Below the pieces are notes generated by a model, which saw only the letters and a list, made by a program, of their open reading frames with translations, ran no database searches and had not been told where the DNA came from. From CALDTK01 sp041744755 (GTDB lineage Bacteria > Bacteroidota > Bacteroidia > Chitinophagales > Saprospiraceae), in contig JBGTKC010000008.1 of the NCBI GenBank assembly GCA_041744755.1, positions 21,015 to 85,014 on the forward strand: DNA of 64,000 bases, written 5' to 3'. Shown piece by piece: positions 1-9,550 of this stretch; the first letter of the stretch is position 1, and every line of letters starts with the position of its first letter. The position numbers and the translations under genes are program-made.

Positions 1-667
1 GGGTCTCGCGCGGGAGGTGCGCGTGGATGGACCAGAAGTCGGTTGTGCCGGTAGATTTAAGAGCACGACGCACGCGGCCCGGACCGCCGTTGTAGGCCGC
101 CATCACGAGTGACCAGTCACCGAAGCGGCTGTATTCGTCCTTGAGGAACGCGATGGCCGCACGCGTGGCCAGGAGAGGGTCGCCGCGCTGATCGACGGTG
201 CGGTCGATGCGCAGGCCGAAGTCGGTACCCGTACCCGGCATAAACTGCCAGAGCCCGCCAGCACCCGCGGAGCTGAGGGCCCGGGTCACGAGCGCACTTT
301 CTACGATGGCGAGGTACTTTAGGTCGTCGGGTAGGCCTGCCGTGGCGAGTTCCTCCTCGAACATCGGGAAGTAGGCGGCTACGCGGCCGAGGATGCGCTC
401 GGACTTGGCCTTGTTGCGCAGGAGGTATCCTTTTAGGTAGGCCTCGACCACGGGGTGGTCGCGCTTCTCGATGATGCACTCCATCTCACGAAGCCGGCGG
501 CGGATGTCGGTCATCTCGTCGTCGGTGAAGGCCGTCTTCTCGACGCCCCACTCCTCCGTGGCGAAAGCGTCGTCGTGGATGATCGCGGTGGCGAGGTAGT
601 CGCTGTTCTGGGCCCGTGCGAAGAGAGAAAAGAGCGTGAGGCCGAAAGCCAGGGGGACTAGTCGCAT
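1..667 (-). CDS. lytic murein transglycosylase (SLT domain), 3' end cut by window edge
   Basis: Translating the minus strand from the ATG at 667 gives an open frame that runs off the left edge (about 222 residues seen). It begins with a signal peptide (MRLVPLAFGLTLFSLFARAQ). An SLT/GH23 domain follows, with the catalytic-Glu region IVESAL, then SSAGAGGLWQFMPGTG and MAAYNGGPGRVRRAL. Such enzymes cleave the MurNAc-GlcNAc bond of peptidoglycan in the periplasm, giving 1,6-anhydro products. The order of motifs is MltD-like; any C-terminal LysM repeats would lie outside the window. A TACCTTGC box at 709-716 on the minus strand is a possible promoter. Confidence 0.85.
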   Translation of the reverse strand, partial: MRLVPLAFGLTLFSLFARAQNSDYLATAIIHDDAFATEEWGVEKTAFTDDEMTDIRRRLREMECIIEKRDHPVVEAYLKGYLLRNKAKSERILGRVAAYFPMFEEELATAGLPDDLKYLAIVESALVTRALSSAGAGGLWQFMPGTGTDFGLRIDRTVDQRGDPLLATRAAIAFLKDEYSRFGDWSLVMAAYNGGPGRVRRALKSTGTTDFWSIHAHLPRET

Positions 668-708
668 AAAGGAGATCTTGAGCGCGTAGGGCGAGCCATC
701 CGCCGGCG

Positions 709-716
709 GCAAGGTA
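709..716 (-). promoter_or_regulatory. putative -7 promoter box TACCTTGC of the transglycosylase gene
   Basis: The box resembles the Bacteroidota -7 element TAnnTTTG. It lies 41 nt before the start codon at 667. The same TACCTT(C/G) box recurs before many genes here. Confidence 0.4.
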
Positions 717-801
717 GGTGACTGGGCCTAAGCAGCAAGGAGCCGGCCAGTTTTCGTAATATGCAGGCCTGCGGTGGCTCGGCGAACGGTTTCGGCCGCC
801 C

Positions 802-2169
802 TCAACCCCAAAGTCGCGCGATGGCGCCGGCGGTGTCGACGTCGACCTGCTCGCCGGTGGCGAGGTCCTTGAGGGCGAGCCGTCCGGAGGTGCGTTCGCG
901 CTCGCCGATGAGGATGGCGAACGGGATGCCGCACTGGTTGGCGTAGCCCAGGGACTTCTTCGGCTTGGCGGCTTCCGGGTAACAGTCCGCGGCGATCCCG
1001 GCGGCGCGAAGCTCGTTGGTTTTGGCGAAAGCCCAGGCCAGATCTGACTCGTCGAAGGCCGCGAGCAGGACCTTACGCCCGACGCTTACCTCGTCGGGCC
1101 ACAGCTCGAGCTCCTCCATGACGTCGAAGATGCGCTCGGCCCCGAAGCTGATCCCAACGCCCGACATGTCACGCCCGCCGAAGGCCTCAGTGAGGTTGGC
1201 GTAGCGTCCACCCGCGGCGATGCTGCCCATTTTGATGTGGGCTTGCGCCAAAACGCTCGTGTCGACCTCCACCTCGAAGATGCAGCCCGTGTAGTAGCTC
1301 AGGCCGCGGGCCAGGGTAGGGGAGAACAGTAGCGGGGGGATGGCGCCGGGGGAGGTGGCCAACTGCCGAACCCGCGCCAAATCTGCCAGCGCGGCGCGCC
1401 CGACTACACTGCTGGCGAGCGGTCCGTCGGTCGCATCCAAGCCCTCCGCGCCAAGCAGATCGAGGGCCTTTGCGGCGGCGTCCGACTCGATACCGCGCTC
1501 CGACATTTCGGTAAGCACTTTGTCGCGACCGATCTTGTCGAGCTTGTCGAGAGCAGTCACGAAGTCGACGAACCGCGCGTCTGCTATACCGCTCACTTCC
1601 AACAAGGCCTGCAGCACGCCCCGGTGATTGAGCTTGATGTTGACTTTGAGTCCGAGTTCCGCGAAGGCCACGTCGAGCAGTCGCACGATCTCTGCCTCGT
1701 ACAGCAGCGAGTCCGAACCCACTACGTCCGCGTCACACTGGTAGAACTCCTGGTAGCGCCCCTTCTGCGGACGATCGGCCCGCCAAACTGGTTGAATGGC
1801 ATAGCGCTTAAACGGCAGGTTGATGTCGTTGCGGTGCTGAACCACGAAGCGGGCGAAGGGCACCGTCAAGTCATATCGTAAGCCGCGCTTCGACAGCGAG
1901 GCGGCCGCCGTCCTCGAGTCCCGCGCATCGAGTGCCTCGTGATCGGCCTTCGCGAGGAAGTCGCCGTTGTTGAGGACCTTAAAGAGCAGCTGGTCGCCCT
2001 CCTCTCCGTATTTCCCGGTGAGGGTGTCGAGGTTTTCCATGGCCGGCGTCTCGATGGGGGCGTACCCGAAGAGCTCAAAGTGCTCGCGCAGGACGCCGAA
2101 GAGATGGTTGCGCTTGCGCATGAGTGCGGGGGCGAAGTCGCGGGTGCCTTTGGGGGTGGAGGGTTTCAT
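802..2169 (-). CDS. hisS: histidyl-tRNA synthetase
   Basis: 455 aa class II aminoacyl-tRNA synthetase that charges tRNA-His. The N-terminus (KPSTPKGTRDFAP) and motif 2 (AIQPVWRADRPQKGRYQEFYQCD) are clear. The histidine-specific segment LARGLSYYTGCIFEV, motif 3 (GVGISFGAERIFDVM) and a C-terminal anticodon-binding domain follow. It holds two copies of the mini-hairpin element: the one at 1020 encodes AFAKT from the opposite strand, and the one at 1240 encodes VLAQA in sense. It lies upstream of, and on the opposite strand to, nothing else; pheS is the next gene on the same strand, about 27 nt away. Confidence 0.97.
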   Translation of the reverse strand: MKPSTPKGTRDFAPALMRKRNHLFGVLREHFELFGYAPIETPAMENLDTLTGKYGEEGDQLLFKVLNNGDFLAKADHEALDARDSRTAAASLSKRGLRYDLTVPFARFVVQHRNDINLPFKRYAIQPVWRADRPQKGRYQEFYQCDADVVGSDSLLYEAEIVRLLDVAFAELGLKVNIKLNHRGVLQALLEVSGIADARFVDFVTALDKLDKIGRDKVLTEMSERGIESDAAAKALDLLGAEGLDATDGPLASSVVGRAALADLARVRQLATSPGAIPPLLFSPTLARGLSYYTGCIFEVEVDTSVLAQAHIKMGSIAAGGRYANLTEAFGGRDMSGVGISFGAERIFDVMEELELWPDEVSVGRKVLLAAFDESDLAWAFAKTNELRAAGIAADCYPEAAKPKKSLGYANQCGIPFAILIGERERTSGRLALKDLATGEQVDVDTAGAIARLWG

Positions 2170-2196
2170 AATAATTTCAAATTCATAATTTGGAAT

Positions 2197-3240
<1,044 letters not shown>

Positions 3241-3332
3241 GGGCGGGAGAGTTTGTGCGGCGGTACCCATTTGCACGAGCCCGCGAGCGGCCGGCGAAGG
3301 TAGCCCGCACCCGGATTGTACTTTGGCCCCCG

Positions 3333-4592
3333 ATGGAGGATGTCCGGCCGGCGGCCCTGGCTTTACCGCGTGGCAGAGACGCCCTCGTGGTTGTCCTCAT
3401 GCTGGTCTGGATGTGGAGCATGGGCGCCACCGGGCGCGCGCCGATGGCCTCGGCGCTGATCGGGCTCGGACTGGTGGCGCTGTTCGACTACCGGCCGGCC
3501 GGCTCGCGGATCTACGTCTCCGCCGCTACCCAGGCCGCGTGGAGTGCGTTTTGGCGAAGGCCGGACTACTTCCTGCCGGGGCTCTTGATGGTCGGCTACG
3601 GGCTGGCGCTGGTCTGGTGCGAGGACCGGGACTTTATCCAGCGCCGCCTACAGCTGAGTGCGCAGGCCTTCGGGATACCGGCGATCTTCTGGCTGCTGCA
3701 GGATGCGGTGCGGCGGCACAAACGATTACTGTGGTTAGGTTTCATCACGTTCGCGGCCGTAACGGCCGTGGCGGCGATGGGCTACGCCGCCGTCAATCAC
3801 GAGGCCTTCATGGTGGCGCTCGGCAAGGGGCGCGTGGTCCCGACGCCGATTTCGCACGTGCGTTTCGCGCTGCTGTGCGCGGTGGCGGCGGTGGCGGGAC
3901 TGTGGTACGGGCTACTCAGCCTCACGCGCCGCGGTGGGAGGCGCGGGGAGGACTATGTATTCCTGGGCCTCGGCCTAACGCTCACCATCGCCCTTCACGT
4001 CGTGGCTATCCGGACGGGCTTGGCGGCGCTCTACCTGGGTGGCGGCCTCATGGTGCTCCGGCTGATGGTCACGCGCCTGGCTTGGTGGCAGAGCCTGCTG
4101 GCGGCCGCGGTACTGATCGTCGGACTCGGCGCCCTGATCGCGACGACGCCGACGCTGGTCCGCAAGCTCAATTTCATGCGCTACGACCTGGAGCAGTTAG
4201 ACGCCGAGGGCGGGGCGGTGTACAGCGACGTCGGACGACTGGCGAGCATGCAGGCCGCCTGGGAGATCGTGACCGCGGATCCGTGGCTCGGGGCCGGGAG
4301 GCTAGGTCTGCGGAAGCGGATCAGGGCGACCTACGCGCGCATGGGGATGCCGGAGATGGAACTGCTGCCGCACAACCAATTTTTGTTTAGCTGGGCGGCA
4401 GCCGGCGTCGCGGGGCTGTTAGGGGTAATCGCGGTCTTGATAGCGCCCGCCTTTCGGCAAAACTGGTTGCGGCAACCCTTGGTGGCCGAGTTGTTGGCGA
4501 TGGTGGTCGTAATCTGCTTCGTCGAGGCACCGTTCGAGAGTGATATCGGGGTGGGGCTGAGTATGATGGCGGTGTGGCTGGCGAAGGGGTGA
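3333..4592 (+). CDS. O-antigen ligase / Wzy-like membrane protein
   Basis: About 419 aa, start chosen at the ATG 3333 (MEDVRPAALALPRG), because the upstream frame overlaps the pheS leader. It has about ten hydrophobic segments and a large periplasmic loop (LVRKLNFMRYDLEQLDAEGG) containing VYSDVGRLASMQAAWEIV and the PHNQFL motif. That arrangement is typical of the Wzy_C/O-antigen ligase family, which polymerises or transfers surface glycans. Substrate unknown. Mini-hairpins lie at 3549 (sense, encodes FWRRP) and 4449 (opposite strand, encodes AFRQN). Confidence 0.75.
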   Translation: MEDVRPAALALPRGRDALVVVLMLVWMWSMGATGRAPMASALIGLGLVALFDYRPAGSRIYVSAATQAAWSAFWRRPDYFLPGLLMVGYGLALVWCEDRDFIQRRLQLSAQAFGIPAIFWLLQDAVRRHKRLLWLGFITFAAVTAVAAMGYAAVNHEAFMVALGKGRVVPTPISHVRFALLCAVAAVAGLWYGLLSLTRRGGRRGEDYVFLGLGLTLTIALHVVAIRTGLAALYLGGGLMVLRLMVTRLAWWQSLLAAAVLIVGLGALIATTPTLVRKLNFMRYDLEQLDAEGGAVYSDVGRLASMQAAWEIVTADPWLGAGRLGLRKRIRATYARMGMPEMELLPHNQFLFSWAAAGVAGLLGVIAVLIAPAFRQNWLRQPLVAELLAMVVVICFVEAPFESDIGVGLSMMAVWLAKG

Positions 4593-4621
4593 GCGCCTCG
4601 CGGCGGACCTCTCCCGTGGGT

Positions 4622-5593
4622 CTACCCCATCCCCACCCGCACGAAGTCGTGCAGGTGCACCATCCCCACGTAGGCGCCCCTCTCGTCCGCCAGCACCACA
4701 TGATTGAAGCCGTACCGCTCGATCAACGCTAGGCCTTCCGTGGCCAAAAGCTCCGGACCCATTGTCTTCGGCCCCGCCGTCATTAGTTGTTTTGCCGAAA
4801 GGCGCAGGACCTCCCTGCCCTTGCCGATGGCGCGGCGCAGGTCTCCGTCGGTGATGAGTCCTATGATGAGGCCTCGCTCGTCGACGACGGCCGTGGCGCC
4901 GAGGCGCTTGCCGGTCATCTCGACGATGACTTCCTGCAAAGAGGCTTGCACCAAAACCCGGGGGCGCTCGTTGCGGCTGGCGAGGTCGCCGAGGGTGAGG
5001 GTGAGCCTGCGACCGAGGGCGCCGCCGGGGTGGAACCTCGCGAAATCGTCCGGGCCGAAGTCGCGGAGGGTGCTAAGGGTAGCGGCGAGGGCGTCGCCCA
5101 TGGCCATTTGCGCGATCGCGCTGGCGGTGGGGGCGAGATCGTGCGGATCGGCCTCCGTGGCGACGGGCGTGAGGAGAACGTGGTCGGCCTCCCGGGCGAG
5201 GAAACTGTCGCGGCGCGCTACCATGGCGACGATCGGGCGGCCGAGACGCTTTAGTAATGACACGAGCGCGCAGATTTCTTCGGTCTCGCCGCTCTTCGAC
5301 AAACACAGTACTGTGTCACCTTCCTGCACCATCCCGAGGTCGCCGTGGAGGGCGTCGGAGGCGTGCATGAACATCGCCGGCGTACCGGTCGAATTAAACG
5401 TAGCCGCAATTTTCTGTGCCACGAGGGCCGACTTGCCGACGCCCGTTACGACGATTCGGCCCGTAACCGAATGAAGGTGGTAAATCGTGTTGACGAAAGC
5501 CTCGTCTAAGCTGTCGTGTAAGTCCCTAAGAGTCTGAATCTCAATAGCTAACGTACGGCGGGCGGTGTCGTAAATCAATGGGGCGTTTGACAT
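4622..5593 (-). CDS. kdsD: D-arabinose-5-phosphate isomerase (KpsF/GutQ family)
   Basis: 323 aa from the ATG at 5593 (MSNAPLIYDTARRTL); the longer frame to 5755 adds a basic stretch that does not fit the family and runs into the recQ start region. An N-terminal SIS sugar-isomerase domain (VVTGVGKSALVAQKIAATFNSTGTPA, LSKSGETEEI, FHPGGALGRRL) is followed by two CBS domains. It interconverts ribulose-5-P and arabinose-5-P, the first step to Kdo for lipopolysaccharide. A GCC/GGC mini-hairpin lies at 4790-4803 on the opposite strand. Confidence 0.93.
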   Translation of the reverse strand: MSNAPLIYDTARRTLAIEIQTLRDLHDSLDEAFVNTIYHLHSVTGRIVVTGVGKSALVAQKIAATFNSTGTPAMFMHASDALHGDLGMVQEGDTVLCLSKSGETEEICALVSLLKRLGRPIVAMVARRDSFLAREADHVLLTPVATEADPHDLAPTASAIAQMAMGDALAATLSTLRDFGPDDFARFHPGGALGRRLTLTLGDLASRNERPRVLVQASLQEVIVEMTGKRLGATAVVDERGLIIGLITDGDLRRAIGKGREVLRLSAKQLMTAGPKTMGPELLATEGLALIERYGFNHVVLADERGAYVGMVHLHDFVRVGMG

Positions 5594-5696
5594 AAAGACA
5601 TCCGTCGATCCGTTGGAGTTAGCGTAATTTCGCTCACCCCAAACACGACGCCCCCAAGATCGGGGACGCCCGTGCGGCAAATTAAAGGTAAATTGC

Positions 5697-8018
5697 TTGC
5701 TCATCGAGGAGCCGACCACTCGGGTAGCCCCCGCGCCTGACCTCGAATCCCTCATCCTACGCCCCGTAGCAACGCTCAGTCAACACTCTGTGACCACACT
5801 TACTGCCCCTCCCGCGACCGCCATCGGTACGTCTTCCAAGGATCTCCACGATGCCCTCGCCAACTACTTCGGGTTTGACGAATTCAAAGAGCAACAGGAG
5901 GAGATCATCCGCTCGGTGCTCAAGCAGCACGACACCTTCGTCATCATGCCCACCGGTGGCGGCAAGAGCCTCTGCTACCAGCTGCCCGCCCTCATGATGG
6001 AGGGGACGGCCCTGGTGATCTCGCCGCTGATCGCACTCATGAAAAATCAGGTAGACGCCATCCGTGGCTTCAGCGAGGACGACGCCGTGGCGCACTACCT
6101 CAACTCCTCCCTCACGAAGGCCCAGGCCAAGGTCGTGCGCGAGGACATCCGCGAGGGCAAAACCAAGATGCTCTACGTCGCGCCGGAGACCCTCACCAAG
6201 GAGGAGAACATCGAGTTCTTCCGCAACACCAACGTGAGCTTCGTCGCCGTCGACGAGGCGCACTGTATTTCGGAGTGGGGACACGACTTCCGCCCGGAGT
6301 ACCGCCGTATCCGCACGATGATCGACGGGATCAACCGCGAGATCCCGATCGTCGCGCTCACGGCCACGGCCACGCCCAAGGTCCAGACCGACATCGTGAA
6401 GTCGCTGCTCATGCGCGACGAGGACACCTACATCACGAGCTTCAACCGCACCAACCTCCACTACGAGGTGCGCTCGAAGGGCAACAAGGAGAATACCTTC
6501 CGCAACATCATTCAGTACGTGGTCGGCACCAAGGATGCCTCGGGGATCATCTACGTGCAGAGCCGCAAGTCGACCGAGGAGATCGCGAGTGCGCTGGCCG
6601 TCAACGGCGTGAAGGCGCTACCGTATCATGCGGGGCTTGACGCCAAAACCCGTAGCCGCACGCAAGACCTGTTCATCAAGGACGAGTGTCACGTCATCGT
6701 GGCCACAATTGCCTTCGGGATGGGGATCGACAAGCCGAACGTGCGCTTCGTGATCCACTACGACATCCCCAAGTCGATCGAGAACTACTACCAGGAGACG
6801 GGCCGCGCGGGTCGCGATGGCGTCAAGTCGGATTGCATCTCCTTCTACGCGTATAAGGATGTCCTGCGCCTCGAGAAGTTCCTACGCGACAAGCCCGTTG
6901 CGGAGCGAGAGCTCGGTCGTCAGCTCATCCAGGAGGTTACTGCCTACGCCGAGACGGCCGCCTGCCGCCGCCGCTTCCTGTTGCACTACTTCGGCGAGGA
7001 CTACCCGAAGGAGAACTGCGGACTGTGCGACAACTGCGTGAATCTGAAGCCCCGCCGCGAGGTCAAGGATGAGATGCAGCAGGCGCTCAAGTCGATCAAG
7101 GAGCTGGACCAGAATTACACCATCAACACCTACGTCGACTTTGTCCTGGGCAAGAAGACCAAGGAGATGAAGGATTATCGCTTCGACCAGCGCGCCGGCT
7201 ACGGCGTCGGCAAGTCGCACGACGACATCTTCTGGATTAGTGTCTTCCGCCAGGGCCTGCTCAACGACTTGATCTACAAGGACATCGAGACCTACGGTCA
7301 GCTGTCGGTTACCGAGAAGGGCGAGGCCTACCTCGCGGAGGCCTACTCCATCTCGATTCCGATGAACCACACCTTCGACGGGACGGACTCCAATCCGGAC
7401 CCGGCGCCCCAGCGAGCCGTGGCCCTCGACGAGGAGCTCCACAAGGCGCTCGTCGACCTGCGCAAGAAGGTAGCCCGCGAGAAAGACCTCCCACCCTACG
7501 TCATCTTCCAGGACCCGTCGATCGAGGACATGGCGACGCAGTATCCGATCTCGCTCGAGGACATGACCAAGATCTCGGGCGTGAGCCTCGGCAAGGCCAA
7601 GAAGTTCGGCGCGCCCTTCCTCAAACTCATCGAAACCTACGTCGAGGAGAACGACATCGACCGCCCGACCGACTTCATCGTCAAGCAGGTGGCCAACAAG
7701 TCGAAGTCCAAGGTGCAGATCATCCAGGCGATCGATAAGAAGATGGACTTGGAGGAGATCGCCACGGTGGTCCAGATGTCGATGGACGAGTTGCTCGACG
7801 AGCTATCGGCCATCGTGATCTCGGGTACGAAGGTCAATATCGACTACTACATCTCCGAAAACTTGGACGAGTACGTCTGCGAGGAGGTGCACGACTACTT
7901 CATGGAGTCTAAGAACGACGACATCGAGGCAGCTTTCGCGGCCCTGAAGGAGGACGACGTGACGATGGACGAGATTCGAATTTGTAGGATCAAATTCTTG
8001 AGTGACGTGGCCAATTAG
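5697..8018 (+). CDS. recQ: ATP-dependent DNA helicase RecQ
   Basis: 773 aa from a TTG at 5697, or 742 aa from a GTG at 5790 that better fits the family; I cannot decide. A TAAATTGC box just before 5697 favours the longer form. SF2 motifs: MPTGGGKSLCYQLPA (Walker A), VDEAHCISEWGHDFRPEY (DEAH and aromatic loop), QETGRAGRDG (motif VI). The Zn-binding Cys set CRRRFLLHYFG...NCGLCDNC, an RQC winged helix, an HRDC domain and an extra C-terminal helical domain typical of Bacteroidota RecQ follow. Unwinds DNA 3'-5' in recombination repair. No good mini-hairpin copy lies in this 2.3-kb gene. Confidence 0.96.
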   Translation: MLIEEPTTRVAPAPDLESLILRPVATLSQHSVTTLTAPPATAIGTSSKDLHDALANYFGFDEFKEQQEEIIRSVLKQHDTFVIMPTGGGKSLCYQLPALMMEGTALVISPLIALMKNQVDAIRGFSEDDAVAHYLNSSLTKAQAKVVREDIREGKTKMLYVAPETLTKEENIEFFRNTNVSFVAVDEAHCISEWGHDFRPEYRRIRTMIDGINREIPIVALTATATPKVQTDIVKSLLMRDEDTYITSFNRTNLHYEVRSKGNKENTFRNIIQYVVGTKDASGIIYVQSRKSTEEIASALAVNGVKALPYHAGLDAKTRSRTQDLFIKDECHVIVATIAFGMGIDKPNVRFVIHYDIPKSIENYYQETGRAGRDGVKSDCISFYAYKDVLRLEKFLRDKPVAERELGRQLIQEVTAYAETAACRRRFLLHYFGEDYPKENCGLCDNCVNLKPRREVKDEMQQALKSIKELDQNYTINTYVDFVLGKKTKEMKDYRFDQRAGYGVGKSHDDIFWISVFRQGLLNDLIYKDIETYGQLSVTEKGEAYLAEAYSISIPMNHTFDGTDSNPDPAPQRAVALDEELHKALVDLRKKVAREKDLPPYVIFQDPSIEDMATQYPISLEDMTKISGVSLGKAKKFGAPFLKLIETYVEENDIDRPTDFIVKQVANKSKSKVQIIQAIDKKMDLEEIATVVQMSMDELLDELSAIVISGTKVNIDYYISENLDEYVCEEVHDYFMESKNDDIEAAFAALKEDDVTMDEIRICRIKFLSDVAN

Positions 8019-8023
8019 TTTTT

Positions 8024-8111
8024 GGACGCAAGGTCCGCGATAGAGACGCAAGGAGCGCAAAGACTAGTTTGGCCTTGCGTTACTTGCGTCTCTATCGCCA
8101 AACTTGCGTCC
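8024..8111. repeat. nested inverted repeat built of GACGCAAG units
   Basis: Arms CGATAGAGACGCAAG (8038-8052) and CTTGCGTCTCTATCG (8083-8097) are perfect 15-bp inverted repeats. An outer pair, GGACGCAAG (8024-8032) and CTTGCGTCC (8103-8111), and further GCGCAA/TTGCG pieces lie around and inside it. It fills the gap between recQ and aroQ and could form a long imperfect hairpin. Possible role: transcription end or a mobile intergenic repeat. A TTG that could serve as an aroQ start (8104) sits inside the right arm. Confidence 0.8.
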
Positions 8112-8124
8112 CAAGAAGAAAGCC

Positions 8125-8568
8125 TTGAAGATCTACATCCTCAACGGACCCAACCTCAACCTCGTCGGCCTTCGAGAGCCGGAGGTGTATGGGTACGTTA
8201 CGCTCGAAGCATACTTCACTGAGTTAGGTAACTCACTTGCTGGCCGGGCTGAGCTCGTCGTCTTTCAGAGCAACTCGGAGGGCGCCCTCATCGATCGCCT
8301 GCACGAGATCGGCTACGGGGAGGGCGCCGATAACGCCGATGGGGTGGTGGTCAACTTCGGTGGCCTGAGTCATACCTCTATCGCGCTGGCAGACGCCCTG
8401 CGCGCCATTCCGCAGCGGGTGGTCGAGGTGCACATCTCCAACATTTACGCCAGGGAAGGCTTTCGCCAAAACTCGCTCACCGCCGCGGCCTCTGCGGGCG
8501 TGGTGACGGGCCTGGGACTGGAGGGGTACGGGCTGGCATGCGGGTGGTTTTTGCGAAAGCGTGACTGA
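8125..8568 (+). CDS. aroQ: type II 3-dehydroquinate dehydratase
   Basis: 147 aa from TTG 8125 (KIYILNGPNLN), the usual N-terminus of the family; an in-frame TTG at 8104 lies in the upstream repeat. It dehydrates 3-dehydroquinate in the shikimate pathway as a dodecamer. Visible: NGPNLNLVGLREPEVYG with catalytic Arg/Tyr, NFGGLSHTSIAL with the Asn/His pair, and VEVHISNIYAREGFRQNS. The last segment is normally close to NIHAREEFRHHS. Here it carries GFRQN, which is exactly what a mini-hairpin copy (8458-8471) encodes. Confidence 0.93.
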   Translation: MKIYILNGPNLNLVGLREPEVYGYVTLEAYFTELGNSLAGRAELVVFQSNSEGALIDRLHEIGYGEGADNADGVVVNFGGLSHTSIALADALRAIPQRVVEVHISNIYAREGFRQNSLTAAASAGVVTGLGLEGYGLACGWFLRKRD

Positions 8569-8574
8569 CCTACG

Positions 8575-9141
8575 CTAGTACCGCCGCCCCCCGTCCCGCT
8601 CCACCTCCGCCGGCGGCACCCCCCCGCCCACGACCAGCAAGTAAGGTTTGCCCTGTCCCACGAGCCGCGTCTTGTACCGGCCTACCGTCCCGTACGCGAA
8701 CATTGCCCCGCTCACCACCGCCGCCCCGGTGATGAAGCCGCGCTGCCGCATGCGCACCTGCTCGTCCGCCAGGGCCGCGATCGAGATGATCACGACGTTG
8801 ACGAGGCCCTGGACCCGGAGGTAGTCCTTGAGGGTTTTGCGGTTCTCGAACCGGATAGCCGCAATGTCGCTGAGCTTGATCAGGTTTTCGCCGAGCAGTA
8901 TCGCTCCGGCTTCAGGGTAGAGTTGCTTAATGCGTAGCGGGAAGAACTCGTCCTCCCCCCGGAAGCGGACGTTGATCTCTTCGCCGAGCCTGAAAGTCAG
9001 CGAGCGCTTGACTGTCGGACCCTGCATTATGAGGAAGTCTTGCGGAACCTGAGCTTTCGCCAAAACGCTCACAACGCACAGCGCGGCCACGCTAGCTATG
9101 AGACGAAAGCGGTATCGAGACGTCGGAGCAGTTTGCGCCAT
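8575..9141 (-). CDS. secreted protein of unknown function
   Basis: 188 aa. The N-terminus MAQTAPTSRYRFRLIASVAALCVVSVLAKAQ reads as a signal peptide, with the VLAKA part encoded by a mini-hairpin copy (9052-9065, G.T wobble at the stem base). After it come about 70 polar residues (FRLGEEINVRFRGEDEFFPLRIKQLYPE). A possible membrane segment (VNVVIISIAALAD) and a glycine-rich stretch follow. The start overlaps the end of rnpA by 46 nt, so the two are probably co-transcribed. I do not recognise the family. Confidence 0.6.
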   Translation of the reverse strand: MAQTAPTSRYRFRLIASVAALCVVSVLAKAQVPQDFLIMQGPTVKRSLTFRLGEEINVRFRGEDEFFPLRIKQLYPEAGAILLGENLIKLSDIAAIRFENRKTLKDYLRVQGLVNVVIISIAALADEQVRMRQRGFITGAAVVSGAMFAYGTVGRYKTRLVGQGKPYLLVVGGGVPPAEVERDGGRRY

Positions 9142-9491
9142 GTGCGGTGGAGGAGGGCTTGGTCGGGCAGGTCCCGGCCGGTAAAGATGAGCAGGCCTTC
9201 TAGGGCGGTGCCGCGCGACTGGAGGAACCCGTAAAAGTGGACCTTCTGCAAACGATATGCCTCGCGCATTCGCCGCTTGACGAAGTTGCGGTCGTGCGCG
9301 CGGCGGAAGGCCCGCTTCGGGGCCACAAACCCTATCCGCGCCGCGGGCTGGCCCTCAACCACGGGGACGAACCGGTACACGAGCCGCAGCGGGTATGCCT
9401 TCTCGGACAGCCCACCCTTGAATAGCGCCTCGATCGCGGCGCGCGACTTGAGTCGCTCTTCAGCGCAGAGCCCGGCGTCAAAATATTTCAC
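9096..9491 (-). CDS. rnpA: ribonuclease P protein component
   Basis: 131 aa from a GTG at 9491. It has the basic core FVAPKRAFRRAHDRNFVKRRMREAYRLQK, which matches the RNR motif region that binds RNase P RNA. RnpA helps the ribozyme mature tRNA 5' ends. rpmH, its usual upstream partner, is absent here, which is common in Bacteroidota. The start codon lies 4 nt behind a CACTTTG-like box, so the mRNA may be leaderless. Confidence 0.88.
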   Translation of the reverse strand: MKYFDAGLCAEERLKSRAAIEALFKGGLSEKAYPLRLVYRFVPVVEGQPAARIGFVAPKRAFRRAHDRNFVKRRMREAYRLQKVHFYGFLQSRGTALEGLLIFTGRDLPDQALLHRTWRKLLRRLDTAFVS

Positions 9492-9550
9492 GCCGCAAAG
9501 TGTGCAATTTCCAGGTAGTGCTGGTCTTAATACAAAATGTTTGATTCGAG

